From Auricularia sp. M13 (lineage: Eukaryota; Basidiomycota; Agaricomycetes; Auriculariales; Auriculariaceae), in NCBI GenBank assembly GCA_037042915.1, contig CM073193.1, forward strand, positions 8,308,001-8,372,000: a DNA stretch of 64,000 nucleotides, given 5' to 3'. The notes beneath the pieces are model-generated. The model was not told the DNA's origin, made no database searches, and saw only the letters and a list, made by a program, of their open reading frames with translations. This document shows, piece by piece, positions 34,833-46,736 of this stretch; position 1 is the first letter of the stretch, and each line of letters starts with the position of its first letter. Made by a program: the position numbers and the translations under genes.

Positions 34833-35598
34833 TCAGTTCGGCACGGGGATCGTGCCCTCAATCACGAACAAGACTCCGTTGAAGGCCTGCACACATGATT
34901 CAACGGCAGTTCGGCAGGGGACGCCATAGCGAGAAGTGCGCACCTCCTTGACATCGATGATACGAGCCTCTGTGTTGCCGTTTACGACGACAGCATAATC
35001 AGAAGGAGAGTCGCCGGCGCCGACCTTAGCGAAGCTGATAGAAACACCATCCAGCAACGTAGGGTACGTGTTGCTGAAGTTTATCGGCGACGCCTGCACA
35101 GTAGATTTCAGCGTAGAACCTAATGGAAAGGCAGAGCCGAACCGGAATGATATGCGCGGAGATCCAGCGACGCAAGGTGTCTTGCGAAGCTTTGTGTAAC
35201 TCCTGCTCGGAGATTTCGGGCATCTTCTCCTTGTTTTCCGCCGGTAAATGGCTGAAATACGAAATATCCTTCAGCGACTAGACGGTGGCATCCTCTAAGA
35301 CATACGGTTTGCGGGGCAGAGCCATTACAGCCTTGTTCGTCGGTACAAACACAGTGCTGTTGGCACCGTCGAGGCCAGAAATGCGGGAGGTCATGTCCTG
35401 GAGCTCGCGCAGGTATGAATGGAATATGGAAACGCGGCTCTGGAGCGTGAGCTGGTCCGCGAGCGAAGGCTGCGTCTCCTTGCGCGCGAACTCGTCAAAG
35501 GCTGGTTCGGGCCGGTTCAGAACAACTTGGTCGGCGGCCATGGCTGCGGACAACACTGGAAGTACAAAGGCGAGGAGCGTGGCAGCGGCGAGGCGCAT
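34833..35598 (-). CDS. Secreted fasciclin (FAS1) domain protein
   Basis: Four exons (35598-35306, 35251-35143, 35093-34944, 34886-34833) close into 201 aa. The start MRLAAATLLAFVLPVLSAAM is a signal peptide. The mature part holds one FAS1 domain: ANSTVFVPTNKAVMAL (H1-like), a WISAHIIP segment, YPTLLDGVSISF, and the H2-like end RIIDVKEV followed by AFNGVLFVIEGTIPVP. FAS1 proteins mediate adhesion at the cell surface or vacuole; fungal single-domain forms are secreted. The site for a GPI anchor is not evident. The exon 1-2 and 2-3 junctions were chosen over shorter in-frame options because they give introns of about 50 nt and the usual KPH and HIIP-SP sequence. Confidence 0.82.
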
Positions 35599-38342
35599 GG
35601 TAATGACGATGGTGGAACTGTCGGAAAAAGCCGAAGGCCGTTGGCTCCGACGACGACAAGTGAAAGGAGCAGTGGTAAATTTAATCCATGAACTATACAA
35701 AATTATAATGATACAGTAGGAATAAATTACACAGGGTATGATACATAAATTATCTTCAGCGCTGCAGGTACGAGGCAGATGTTGAACAAGACGCCTGGCC
35801 GCAATCCCTGATCTTCACCCAGGATGTCTGGCCGCCGGCGCCCTTGACGGAATTATACGCGCATAGTGATACTGGCACAGACGTGATGTCTGGCGAGGCC
35901 GACTCGGTCAATAATGTCGAAGCCATATGAGTTGCTGAAGACTGCCACGGTGATTAGGTCATGGACAACGACAAGCGCGACGTGCAGAAAGCTCCAGGCT
36001 TACCAAGGCTGACGGAGGATATGGCACGAGGAAAGATTAGGTACTAGTTGTGGGGGACTAGACGTGTTCTGGCGTCCCTCACCTCCTGAGCAAGGTCTTA
36101 AATACCTCGCGATCGACCCCCCACTGGACGCGCGGTTACTCAGCCGGACGTCCGTCAGAATGCTGCAAACGGCTGCGAGTTTCATCGTCGGGATATTTGC
36201 TGACAAAGGCATGCCCGACGAGTCATGCACTGCAAAGCGCGTGGCCATCGTACAAACAGGCGGCTGTGTCAGCCGAGATGAGAGTACTGTAGCGGCGCCC
36301 GTCACCCGCGGCCGTTGCGCAGAGCTCAGCAGTTCTCCTTACAGAAGATGCTGCCCGGCTACCGAACTGCAATGATCGCCCTTCTCCTCAGGACCATGCG
36401 TGAGAATGAACAGCCGATTTGGCGTCTGCGGAGCCGCGTGCGAGTCAGTTCTTGGTCAGTTCTGCAGCCATGTTTGCCCGGTGTTCTTCGGGCATCAACT
36501 GAAGTCTCGGATCGTCCAGGAACGGGAAGACGTGGCCCGAGCTTCGCCGCGGATACGAGCGGTAATATTTCACTGCATGACGGCCGCCATGACTGCGCAT
36601 GTACGGGGTGCGGCTGCCCGGTGAGAATATCCATGTACGTGAAGATGCCGCGAGGGCCGCCGTGGTTCCGCGCAATGCATCGCAAGGGGCCCAGCTGTGC
36701 GGCGCGCTCGTCTCAGCCTCCTGCGCTCAGACACGTGAGACTCCTGCTCCGTCTGCCCGCGGGGCAGGATGGACGTTTCATAAGGTCTGGAATGATATCT
36801 ATTCTGGGTGAGCTCCGCTGCATGCTTGCTCGTTTTCCTCATGCAGGATCATGAATCAAACCTCTAACATTTGCCACGAGAATCTGCAACTCATTGTACA
36901 GCATGAATTCAACTGTTCACACGGCGATGCAAATACGGGCCTTGTTTCTGGGAGTGAGCATTCAAAATTAGCATTCCTAAGATTACACTTCCCGATATAT
37001 ATACGGGGGAAGTTCATGACCGGGAGAGAGGTCATATACGCGGAAAGAGCTCATGACCGGGGGAGAAGTCAGGGTTCTAGGAGCTTCATTCATGGCGATA
37101 GATCTCTGGTGCCGTCATCACCACTCCGCAAACTCGATACACAAATTCATGCCGCTGGTGAAAAGACCGATTCGAATCTGACGTACCACTGGACATTGCT
37201 TTCTCACTCAATTTGCATTATCGGAGTGCAGATCTACGTTGACGACACTTGCACAGGATTCACTGCAGTGATTGACACTTCGTTCCGAGACCGAACGGCG
37301 CCGAGGATCATCGAGCAACTCAGTCAGCAAACGTCCGTCCCCGGGATGTACGCCGCATTTGATTATCCGGTTTGTATGGTGGTACGGAGGATTAGCCTTC
37401 CTGCCTGATTTGGGATATCGCCCGAGCGAGCTCACGGGGCGCTCCTCAGCCTCCCGCATGCGGCGGTCTCAGTATGAGCACTGAAGCACTCGGAGACATA
37501 GCGTGGATCATGCCCGCTCGTGAGTCGGGTGTTTGTCATACTATATACTGTAAGGGGGTCATACGTAGGTCCTTGTCAGTCAAGGTCAATTGTCTGAGGA
37601 GCAGGTGCTGCGTGATTCCCTCTGACAGCGAAGATGTGACGATGAGACTAGATCTGTCAACGACATGTTTGGCTACTTATTGCTAGCGTAGTTGATTCAA
37701 GTCCTCCTCTTTCCGTCTGCCACACTGGACGAGATCCCTCAGGCCGTGGGCATTCCCTTTCCCATCCCGATGTTGGGTCGCACGAGCATTCACACCGCCT
37801 TCCACGTGCGTCGGGAATTACATCTCTCTAAACCAAGCTCTGCTCTACACTCACGAGGTAATGAAGGCATTGCTCGGGCCCGATGGCAACATTGGCTTAT
37901 TGATTGAGGGGATGTTTGCTGTCGCAGTAGACATAAAGCCCTGCCCGATCAGCAGTGCCTTGGCAAGCAGCTCGCAGTTAGATTCATAGCTTAACCACTT
38001 GATGGCTAGGGTTGTCTGTCAACCACCGAAATTCACAGCCAGAGCGCTGGCAACGGTAGCGGAAATCCATTGAGAGCTGCCAACGTCATTCTCTCACCCC
38101 TGGCCGCGACCACAAGCAAAACACGCACCTTGTTGCAAGCCTTCAGGGCTTCCGAATGCTGCGCGTACCTAACATCGGTGCTTCGCTTTTCGAGACAAAC
38201 ATCGGAGATTAAAAGGCGTCCCAAATTGGGCTGTGGCTGTCCCGGAAATATATTGCTTACCCCTCGTCACCGCGGTCAATTGCACGATGGCATTGGATGC
38301 AGATGCCCTGCGTACGCTCAACATCAACTCTAGAGTAAAGGT
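35599..38342. other. Long intergenic region, 2.7 kb
   Basis: I cannot support a gene. At 36063-36260 (plus) a stretch reads LLSRTSVRMLQTAASFIVGI, faintly like a histidine acid phosphatase/phytase segment, but no active-site motif follows. At 36445-36675 (minus) a frame ends in FPFLDDPRLQLMPEEHRANM and looks protein-like without a match I know. Both may be remnants. A short direct repeat is listed separately. The right end should hold the promoter of the AKR gene at 38343. Confidence 0.4.
37013..37073. repeat. Short direct repeat with palindromic ends
   Basis: TTCATGACCGGGAGAGAGG starts at 37013 and a near copy, CTCATGACCGGGGGAGAAG, starts at 37050. The first unit, TGACCGGGAGAGAGGTCA, is itself flanked by inverted TGACC/GGTCA. 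Confidence 0.65.
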
Positions 38343-39665
38343 ATGACTGAAGCTACCATCGTACAGCAGACGCTGACCACGGCGCAGCTCGCGGATGGTC
38401 ATGAGATGCCCCGCTTCGGGTTTGGAGTTTGTGAGTGCATAACAGGCTCTATGTGACACGCACCTAATGCTGTGCATGTAGACGGTCAGCAATTTAATCT
38501 CGTTTCATGGTATCGAGTTGACTGACAGAAGTGCAGAGGCCGAGGGCGACGAGTGCTATCAAAGCGTCAAGTGAGGCGCCTGAACTCATCGCCGAAGTCC
38601 CTAAGGCGACGTTGCAGGTGGGCACTCGAGGCCGGGTACCGGCATGTGGATACAGCTGAGGTTCGGCCTATCAGTCTGTTATTTCTCGTATCACCGCGCT
38701 TATACATGTCTACAGTGGTACGAAAACGAGGAAGAATGCGGGCGGGCGATTCGCGACTGGCTGGCCGAGACGGACACTCCACGCTCTGAAATATTCTACA
38801 CGACCAAACTCAAGCAGAATATTGATTACGATCACGCTATACGTGCAATGAAGAAATCCCTTGACATCAGTGGGCTCGGTTATATTGATCTGTGCGTGTG
38901 TTCCGACACCGCCGCCACGCTGGATACTGACAATATCGTAGATACTTGATTCATGGACCTCTCCCTACCAAGAAGGCTCGTCTCGCAAGCTGGAAGGCAT
39001 GCCAGGAGGGTGTCAAACTGGGATGGACTAGGTCCATCGGCGTTTCGAACTTTGGCAACCACCATCTCACAGGTTCAGGGGCTCCTCTGTCTTTGTTCAT
39101 TTCCAATATTGATTTGACTACCAGAGATCGAGGAAGCGGGGGGTTCTGCCCCTTGCACCGTGAATCAAATTGACCTTCGTTCGTCTCTCTCAACTTCAAA
39201 TCTGCAGTGTCTTAGCACCTGCAGATCCGTTCATGCGCCGACACGCCCTTGTTGAGCATCAACGTGCCCACGGCGTCGTTCTCGAAGCTTGGGGGCCCCT
39301 CGCACGAGGCTATAGGATGAAACACCCTACGATACTTGCTGTCGCGCAGAAACACGGCAAGACGGCTGCGCAAGTATTTCTCAGATGGGGTCTTCAGATG
39401 GGCTTCTCCGTTATCCCCAAAAGCGTGAAGAAAGAGCGCATCATTGAAAACACCGGTTGCTTTGGTTGGACCCTCGATGACGAGGACATGAAAGCCCTGG
39501 ACGTGCTCGATGAACGTCAGTAACGGCTCTTATTCGCGCAACGTAATGATATAGCTGATACGTCCTGCGTTGCAGATTTGGTGACAGTGCGTGCGGTAAG
39601 CTCATAGCATGATAAAACTCACACGGATTCAGGACTGGGACCCCAGCGATGAATTGTACCCGTAG
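38343..39665 (+). CDS. Aldo-keto reductase (AKR3/AKR5-like) with microexons
   Basis: Ten exons close into 287 aa: 38343-38430, 38482-38484, 38537-38570, 38618-38660, 38716-38891, 38942-39072, 39125-39178, 39225-39515, 39576-39586, 39633-39665. The barrel carries the full tetrad Asp53 and Tyr58 (HVDTAEWYENE), Lys87 (YTTKLKQ) and His119 (YLIHGP). SIGVSNFG and the late FSVIPKSVKKERI segment are typical of AKRs of the GCY1 / diketogluconate type, which reduce carbonyls with NADPH. Joining exon 1 directly to exon 3 makes a stop codon. Inserting the 3-nt exon ACG restores GVYEAEGDE, the expected family sequence, and both flanking introns are then 51-52 nt. Exon 9 is only 11 nt. Confidence 0.82.
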
Positions 39666-39989
39666 AAAACGAATTCTAAGCTATGCGTGTTCGCGGGACT
39701 TTGCCCAGCATCGCGCACCTATAACTATCGCCATATTCATAATTCCCCGGGAATCGCTGTGAGCTGCGCAAAGCCAACCACCTCTAGAAGTGGAAGGTAT
39801 TGCTGCGCTCAGGATAATCGATAGGCCTGAGAAGGCTCGAATATTGTGGCAACTCGAGTAATCCTCAGCGGTAAAGCAACCTATTTACTGTAGTTGGGTG
39901 CTGCGCGGGCTCTGAGGCTACATACTCATGGTGACGATGAGGTTCGAGCAAGGTACTGTGCCAATCTTTGAGCGCGTCAGACTCGTCCA
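39666..39989. other. Intergenic
   Basis: No gene seen between the AKR stop and the esterase remnant. Confidence 0.45.
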
Positions 39990-40550
39990 GCTCATAGAAT
40001 GATCTGTAGAGGCACCGTTGTTGTCTGTCCCACTCTGGCACTTGTACTTGCCTTCGGGTGCGACAGGCTTCCAGGTTATGATCGTATTCTTTGCAGGCGC
40101 ATACAAGAATCTCTTGGGATCTGGAGATGGTACGGGCGCCTGGGCTGCCGCGCACGGCATATTCGGTATCAAAGTCGACTATGAGACAAAGTCGTCGGAC
40201 ACAGCGTGTCCTGAGAATTTCGCTGATGGTGCCCGCGCCGTCGGCCTCATTTGAGATCGCTCAAAAGAGTGGGGTATGATCCCTCCCGCATCATTCTGGT
40301 CGGGCACTCAGCGGGAGGTCACCTTGCGTTGCTCGTTGCCTCATCCCACGACCACTACCACTCTCCAAATGACGATCTCATCCCTAAGGGAATCAGCGCA
40401 CGGCCCGACGCTCTTGTATTGTGCTACCCCGTCGTCTCCGTTGCGCGGCAACGGGTTCGCAGTCTCGGCAACTTGATTGTGCTTTTGATGTATTTGCAAC
40501 TACTCCTTCAAGAGTGCCCTTTTTACCGAACCATTACGAAGAATTGAACA
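39990..40550 (+). pseudogene. Broken alpha/beta-hydrolase (BD-FAE / acetylesterase-like)
   Basis: The plus strand reads LYLPSGATGFQVMIVFFAGA from about 40042, then VDYETKSSD, FADGARAVGLI, a frame change at about 40253, and then the nucleophile elbow ILVGHSAGGHLALLVASSHD and PDALVLCYPVVS. That is the first half of an esterase/lipase of the BD-FAE type, which includes carbohydrate acetyl esterases. The typical HGGG oxyanion motif is altered (FFAGAY). The frame shifts just before the elbow, and the C-terminal half with the Asp and His of the triad is absent before the POM152 stop at 40676. I therefore call it a truncated pseudogene. A GC-poor junction near 40550 marks where the likeness ends. 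Confidence 0.6.
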
Positions 40551-40675
40551 GATAGGATACACGGCTTAAAAGAAACTCGAATGCAGATTGGTACATTGAT
40601 TGCACTGGGTCTATCCTTGGAAAGATCATCAGAACTTTTACAAAAACATGAGTAAAATGACAGCACGACAGCAGT

Positions 40676-43600
40676 TCAAGCCTTTTCAACTGAAGCGTCC
40701 ACCTGTGCAGGCGGGAACCGGCACCACTTGTCGCTAATAAATGTGACCGTCCATGTTCCTGAGCCAAGTGAGAAACGCAAGACTCGAACCTATAAGCCTC
40801 GACGCACCTTCCACGGCAGAGAAGATAGAATATTCGTTGGTCGTGACACCGCTAACGGTATGGGTCTCCAATACTTTTGCTTTTTGGCCCTTACGTGCCA
40901 GTTCTGCGCGTTGATATGTAAATGTGAAGGGCGGCTCGCCAACAAACGAGAATAGGATCTCGGCCTGGAAGGTAATATGAGCCAATCTGTTGCTTTTGCC
41001 TTGGAACTACGAACCTGATCGCCTGCGAGAACCATTAGCATTGAATAACCGCAGGAGGGAAGTGACTAACCTTCGCGGATATCCTCGATTACTCTCTGGC
41101 CACGGCTGACCTTCGCCGATGGGATATCGTGGATACGCAGCTCAACATCGTTGACCGGCGTTTGACACATATTCGTCTGGTGCCCAATGGAGATAACCTT
41201 GAATAGACCAGGCTCGCCCGCCATCCGCCTGAATATCGGTTGCTTGACAGTGGCGGTTCGAACTCGATCCAAGAATTTATACCTTGTAAGACATTAGACG
41301 TAGCAAGTAAGAAATCGGACAAATTGCTTACGTGATATGCCACGGCGGTGTGCCTTCCAGTTGGAACTGAAGCAAGTCGCCGACGCAATAATCGGCGCGG
41401 CGGCTCGACTCGAGCGGGAAGATGGCCGCTGTCTCGGCGACGTCTATCCATACGCCACGCTTGCCGGGCTCGAACGGTGCGTGTTCGCACCCATTCCTAT
41501 CGCGCAGACCCTCGATCTCTACAAGGTGCTGCCCGACAGAGGAGAAGACGTAGCCAGGCACGCGGAGCTTCCACTCGTTCTCTGCGATGAACACAGTCTC
41601 CTTGCGCACTTCGCTCGTCGCGAGGTTCCGGATGCTCAGGTCGAGCGCGAACGGCGCTGCACCACGCAGACGTACGGTACCTGCGTCGGTGTAGTCGTGC
41701 GGCGCGAGCTCGTCGCCGAGACAGTACGACAACCTGTCGCGCTTCGTGAACTGCGCACTCGGCCTTTCGAGTATTTCCTGCTCGAACTGCAGGCCAATCG
41801 GGTGGTCCGTTTCCGCTCGCAGCGGATAGCGCGCGTCGCCGACGTCGCGCACTTGGTAGTAGACGCGTCCGGGGGCTGTGGTGTCCAGCGCAAAGCGCAT
41901 CTGCTTCTGGATACTCCCAACGGTCGCGTCATCCGTCACGAGCCTCATAATGCCCAGTTCGTTCTCGTGAGCGACGTTGTATTTGATTTTGAAGGGCGGG
42001 ACACCTGTGGGCCACATCAGTACGAGCTCATAGGCAGTACATGCGCAAGGGACGCCGCACCATCCAACTCGAGATCCACTGCATCAAGCACGCCTTCGCA
42101 GACTGGCGCCCGCACGTACGAGTCGTTTGCGGCGATGTACGACACAGCAGTCGCAGAGGCAAGCTTGACGGTCGGACGCGGCACCCATAGCACTTCGTAC
42201 TGAGCCTCTGCCTCGTTGATGGTCCCTGGACAGTGTTTGTCTTGGATCTGAGTGAAGGCTATGTCAGTCCCCAAGCATAAACCCGGCGAAGACGAAACGA
42301 AATGACGCACCGCGATGAGCTCGTACACACCGGCAGAACGCACACGCAGCTCGGCATTTGCATTGTGCGCTGCAATGCGCGCAGCATGGACGTCGTTAGG
42401 CTGTGAAAGAAGGCGGTACTTGATGTCCCACGGCTGCCAGAACGCAGTCAGGAATCAGTATCGACGTCAAGGGCGAGACGGAAGCAACGTACCCCATCAC
42501 CTGTAAGACGCAGCGGCAATCTCGCCTCTTCGCCCTGGTGTACGGTAACGCGGCGTACGCCGTCCTTTGAGTAGAACCTGATCGTTGGCTGTGGGACCAT
42601 GTCGGTCGCCAGACGCCTTTTAACCAGTACAAATGTAGACGTACCTTGGCTCTCTTGACCTTGACAGACATGCCCTGGTCTGAAACCGGGAGTTTGCAAC
42701 CATGTGCGTCCTCGACAGAAACTGTATTGCTGTTAATGGCCTGGATGGAGCCGCGGTGAATGGGTGCGTACCCAAGTCAATCTGGAACGCCCCGCCATCT
42801 GCATCGATCTCGTGAGGGATTGGTACTTGGAGCTTGGCGCGCGGGTCCCGCAGGTTGGGGTATGGAATGGTCTTGGATCCCTTCGGCCCAAGGACCTGCA
42901 CTTCGAGTTTCCATGGCGGCGAGCCCTAAGCGCAATATATCAGCACACGAGGTTGTAGTACAAGACGCTTTCGTCACCTTCAGGTCAACTTCAACATCTA
43001 CATCGCTGCCGGCACAGCTATACACCTCGTCGCGCTCTTTCTTGCCCCGCACCAGCTTCGCAGACGCTATCGTGTGGACGCTGAGCTCCACGGATGGCCC
43101 GTCCAGCTTGATATCTTTATAGTTGGCGTCGGAGAGCTTCAAGAATGAGTAGCGCCACGAGCCGCTGGACTCCGGTTTGATGGTGAACGAGCCTCGCGAG
43201 CCGGTGAACGTCTTTGTCGACACCGTCTCGCGGCCCTTGCCCTTCTGCTGCGCCGACCAGGCGACCTGGAATGGCGGCGTCCCGTGCAGTACGAGTGACG
43301 CAGATACGCCCGTATCTCCCGAGCTGTAATGGCGTAAGTAATTGAGTTTGAAGAAGGAACGGGTGTGTGAAGTAGACATACCATTCGTGAATCTTCTCCC
43401 ACTTGATCTCCGCACTGGGCACGGGCATCTCGGCGACGCGGCAGCTCTCGGGGCTGAGCACATCGCCGTGGCAGTAGCGCCCCTTGACGTCGAGGATGGT
43501 GTACTCGCCCTGCTCGCGGACGTCGACACCCAGGACGTTCTGATTGCGCATGTCGACGTTGATCTTCTTCCCGTTCGGGGACGCGAGGACGATGGCCCAC

Positions 43601-45104
43601 GGCGCGTCGCGGTTGTCCGCACCGTGCGTGCGCAGCTTGAGCGTCGCGGGGTGCCCCTTGCGCATGGGCACCGGCCGCCCTGCGCCGCACTCCGCGAAGC
43701 TCACCTCTGGCCGTCGCAGCACGGCGAACGTGCGCCGCACCTCCGCATCGGGGCGGCTGTGCAGCGAGACGCTGTTGCCCAGCAGATCGCTGACGGACTC
43801 GAGCGAGTATGTGTGCGTGCCGAGCCGGTCGAGCGCGACGGCCAGCGGGATGGTGATCGCGCGGGCGCCGGAGAACTTGGCGTCCGTCGCGCTCGCGCCC
43901 GCGTTGTCGATGCCCTCAACGACGAACTGCTCCTTGGCGTCGTCGACGTGGCGCGTCCAGGTGAGCGCGAGCGGCGGCACGCCGTACACTGTGAGCCGCA
44001 GGTCGTGCGACGCGCCAATGCACCGCGTCTCCTCCGCAGCGGCCTTGTCGACAAAGTGCGCCGTCGGGCAGTCCACGACGGTCACGGTCCGCTGACGCAC
44101 GCGGATGTCGACGTTTCCGCCCTCTCCCGCGCGCTCGAGGCTGACGATGCCGGGCTTGGTGATCTTGATGTGGTGCATGACTTCGGTCTTTCCCAGTCGC
44201 GGGGCACCGAGGTCAATGACGGCGGGCTCGTCATCGTCGTCTACATCGACAGGCGCGGGCGGCGTCGACATGATGGACTCATCGATCATTCTGAGGTCTT
44301 TGCTGGAGAGCTCGACGACTGTCTTTGCACTCGCGTCACCAAGGGGTGCGAGAGCATATTGCACAAAGCGCGGTCGAGTATTGTTGAATACGATGGGAAT
44401 ATAGGCAGCATATGACGGGGCTGCCAGGCAAAAAGTTTGCATGTATGGATTGAGCGTTGCTGTACTGGTATCGCGCCTCAGCTTTAGTTTTGGCAAGAAG
44501 CAGGACTATGCAGACCTGATTGGAGAAATGCGGACGGTGTGCTCTCCCATGAGATGTGAGTCGGGTTTCAAAGCAGAGCTGAGCGGCTTTGAAGATTCAG
44601 AAAGGTCAGTGTACCGTGCTGTTCCTCGCATGAGCGTGCAAAAAATAATAATGAACCAATGCACGCACGGTTTTCGACGCCGCCAAGTAGCCGCGCGGCA
44701 GACAGCTAGAGAAAGCGCGTTGGTGTTCATCAAGAGATAATTTATCAATCACATACGGAGTAGTTGCCGAACAGAAGCCAGTTGAGCGCAGCGAACACCA
44801 GGATATACATGACCCTGGCCCTGCGGCGGAAGGCAAGCCTGGGTATTCGCAACGCGGCCATGGTCCATATGAACACAGCATCTATGAAGAACCATTTCCA
44901 TTGTAGTTGTCCCCAGGCTGCATCGACTGTGGACAATGCAGACAAGAAATCGAATAGCTTCAGCGACTGCGTTTCGTTGCGCTCAGCAAAGATTGGGACG
45001 CGTAATTGAAGGCGCACCTGGACGAGAGCGCCGGCGCTGAGCACATAGAGTCGTTGTTCAGGCGCAGATATGATCGAGTCGGGTATAACGGGTACCGTCG
45101 CCAT
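40676..45104 (-). CDS. POM152: Nuclear pore membrane glycoprotein POM152
   Basis: This is the largest gene in the window, with about a dozen exons on the minus strand. The N-terminal exon (45104 to about 44757) holds hydrophobic segments (WFFIDAVFIWTMAALRIP and MYILVFAALNWLLFG) for the nuclear-membrane anchor. The Pom152 landmark SHLMGEHTVRISPI follows at about 44500-44550. A long exon (about 44425-43383), then further exons to 40676, encode a series of Ig-like beta-sandwich repeats, each with patterns such as CIGASHDLRLTVYGVPPLAL, GTPPFQVAWSAQQ, GTPPWHITYKF and GEPPFTFTYQR. These repeats lie in the perinuclear lumen, where Pom152 forms the outer ring of the pore. The C-terminus reads TWTVTFISDKWCRFPPAQVD. 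The N-terminal exon contains an in-frame 54-nt GTGCGC-to-CGCAG segment (about 44965-45018) that is probably a further intron. Confidence 0.9.
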
Positions 45105-45698
45105 CTTGCGCGCGCGCGGCAGGCAAAAGGCAACGAGCGTGGCGCGTAATCAAACTCCGACCACTCTTTGACACCTTCAAACGAGGAAGCATCTGTCTCC
45201 CAGTTCCCAGAGTGCTCTGTTTTTGTGCTTTTTGCATTGACCTGAAATTTGGTTCTTACCGAAGATTTTACCAATTTCTATCAAATAAAGCTGGATGCTC
45301 ACATAATTGGGTTACAATTTTTTAGGAGCGTAAAAGGTGGTGTATACATAGTAATCGAGCTATCCTAGTAGACTACTTGTGAGAGTCATCTTGATGAGCC
45401 CGGGTTTTATGTAAATCGCATCCGAGTTTCATCACGTGCATGCAACAGTGCTGCGCAGTCCAGGCGCAGTCCGCTTTGCCTCCTGCCAGTGTCATCGTGT
45501 TACTTCATCTACAGACGTCTCTGAGCTCTCCATGCTGCTAGACAGGCAGGCCATGGCTTTCGACTGGATTTTATTCCGACTTGGGCGTTTCTTCTGCGCC
45601 AACGAGCCCTATTGATGCGGTTGGTAATAGCGAGCCGCCGGCTCCGCATTGTCCGCCACCGCCACGCTCCTTTGCGTCCTGCCCCTGCATTCCCGAAA
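45105..45698. other. Intergenic between divergent genes
   Basis: About 0.6 kb, relatively AT-rich, between the starts of POM152 (minus) and the membrane protein at 45699 (plus). No coding sequence of its own is seen. Confidence 0.5.
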
Positions 45699-46736
45699 AT
45701 GGCCGGCCTTGTCAGCTGTGTATCGTTTCTGCTATCGTTATTCGTGTTACTGGGCGCTCGGACCGTTAAAGTCGGTGCTGTGCTTGACGTCGCATTGGAA
45801 TGATTCTCACTCTGCTTTTGTGTAGGTGGATGATATGGACCCTGCTATTCGTTACTCTCCTTCACCTGCGCTGTCTATGGAGTCTTGCGCATTCCGGCCG
45901 GACAATGCAGCCTGCGAGGGCCACTGGTCGGTCATCTGAAGTGTTGCCGACGATGCACCTCTAACCATTTGCATGTCGCAGGTGGACCGAGACTGGCAAC
46001 AGCCACGACGCGGAATATAACAACAGCGTGCACGAGACGTTCGGGCCGTCGACGACGCTCGAGTTTGTCTTCCGGGGTATGTTCATTTACTATTTTTCCG
46101 AGTAAGAGGTTAATCTGAGCACCGACACAGGCACCTCCATTTCGCTGTATGGCATCACGCTCGACGCAGGCGCTCGCGCGATGGTTTCTGTCGATGGCTC
46201 TGCGCGGCTGACGGTGTCTTTCGCCGACCCTCGGTCGCAGTCTCGTAGACGGTTATTCTTCCTCGACGCACTCGACCCCAAGGTGGACCACACACTGCGC
46301 GTCGTCTATGATTCCAGTTCGTATGGCAGCAGCCCGGGAAATCGACGCTGGCTTGGCATCGACTATCTGGAATATACGGTTCCTGATGCTCCCATAGAGA
46401 CGTGCGTCCTCTACTCACTGTCACTATTCACGAGGAGACTAACCTGATGGAACGAACTCACGCAGCGTAATACAGAGCTCGACAGTGTCCAGACTGCCTG
46501 CATCTCCGAGCGCATCCGCTACGACTGACGAGTCCGGCGAAGCTACAGCAAGAAGACGGAAATTGAACTTCGTGGGGATCGTAGCTGGCAGCGTCGGCGC
46601 CGGGCTCGTCGTCTTCGTCGTTTTGCCTTTGCTATGGCTCTGGTGGCGCCGCTCGAGCGAGCCAGTGAGACTACCCCTTCATTCGTCTCCGTCGATGCGC
46701 GGCCAGCCGGCTGCACAGGTGTCCCGTCCGACCTAA
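45699..46736 (+). CDS. Single-pass membrane protein with beta-sandwich ectodomain
   Basis: Five exons (45699-45770, 45826-45926, 45982-46076, 46131-46401, 46466-46736) close into 269 aa. The start MAGLVSCVSFLLSLFVLLGA is a signal peptide. The ectodomain reads WTETGNSHDAEYNNSVHETF, STTLEFVFRGTSISLYGITL, LDPKVDHTLRVVYDSSSYG and LGIDYLEYTVPD, a lectin-like jelly-roll pattern common in Agaricomycete surface proteins. A Ser/Thr-rich stalk and one membrane segment (VGIVAGSVGAGLVVFVVLPL, then WLWWRR) follow. The cytosolic tail is short. An alternative intron with donor GTGAGA at about 46661 would remove part of the tail but use the same stop. Function is unknown; it could be a surface sensor. Confidence 0.65.

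Noticed and set aside
36063-36375. Possible histidine acid phosphatase or phytase fragment
   Set aside because: Only a short stretch (RTSVRMLQTAASF) is suggestive. The RHGxRxP and HD motifs are absent on either side, so the likeness may be chance.
36445-36675. Minus-strand frame of 76 aa with a protein-like C-terminus
   Set aside because: No family match, no clear upstream exon or start context, and an overlapping plus-strand frame is just as open.
37013-37073. CRISPR-like direct repeat
   Set aside because: Only two imperfect units and a fungal context. It is a simple short repeat.
40760-40800. tRNA-like GGTTCGAGTC on the minus strand
   Set aside because: The flanking bases do not pair as a T-stem, no anticodon arm or acceptor stem can be drawn, and it lies in a POM152 intron.
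43342-44415. 357-codon plus-strand open frame inside POM152
   Set aside because: It is the antisense shadow of the large POM152 exon. Its composition is low in hydrophobic pattern and resembles no family.
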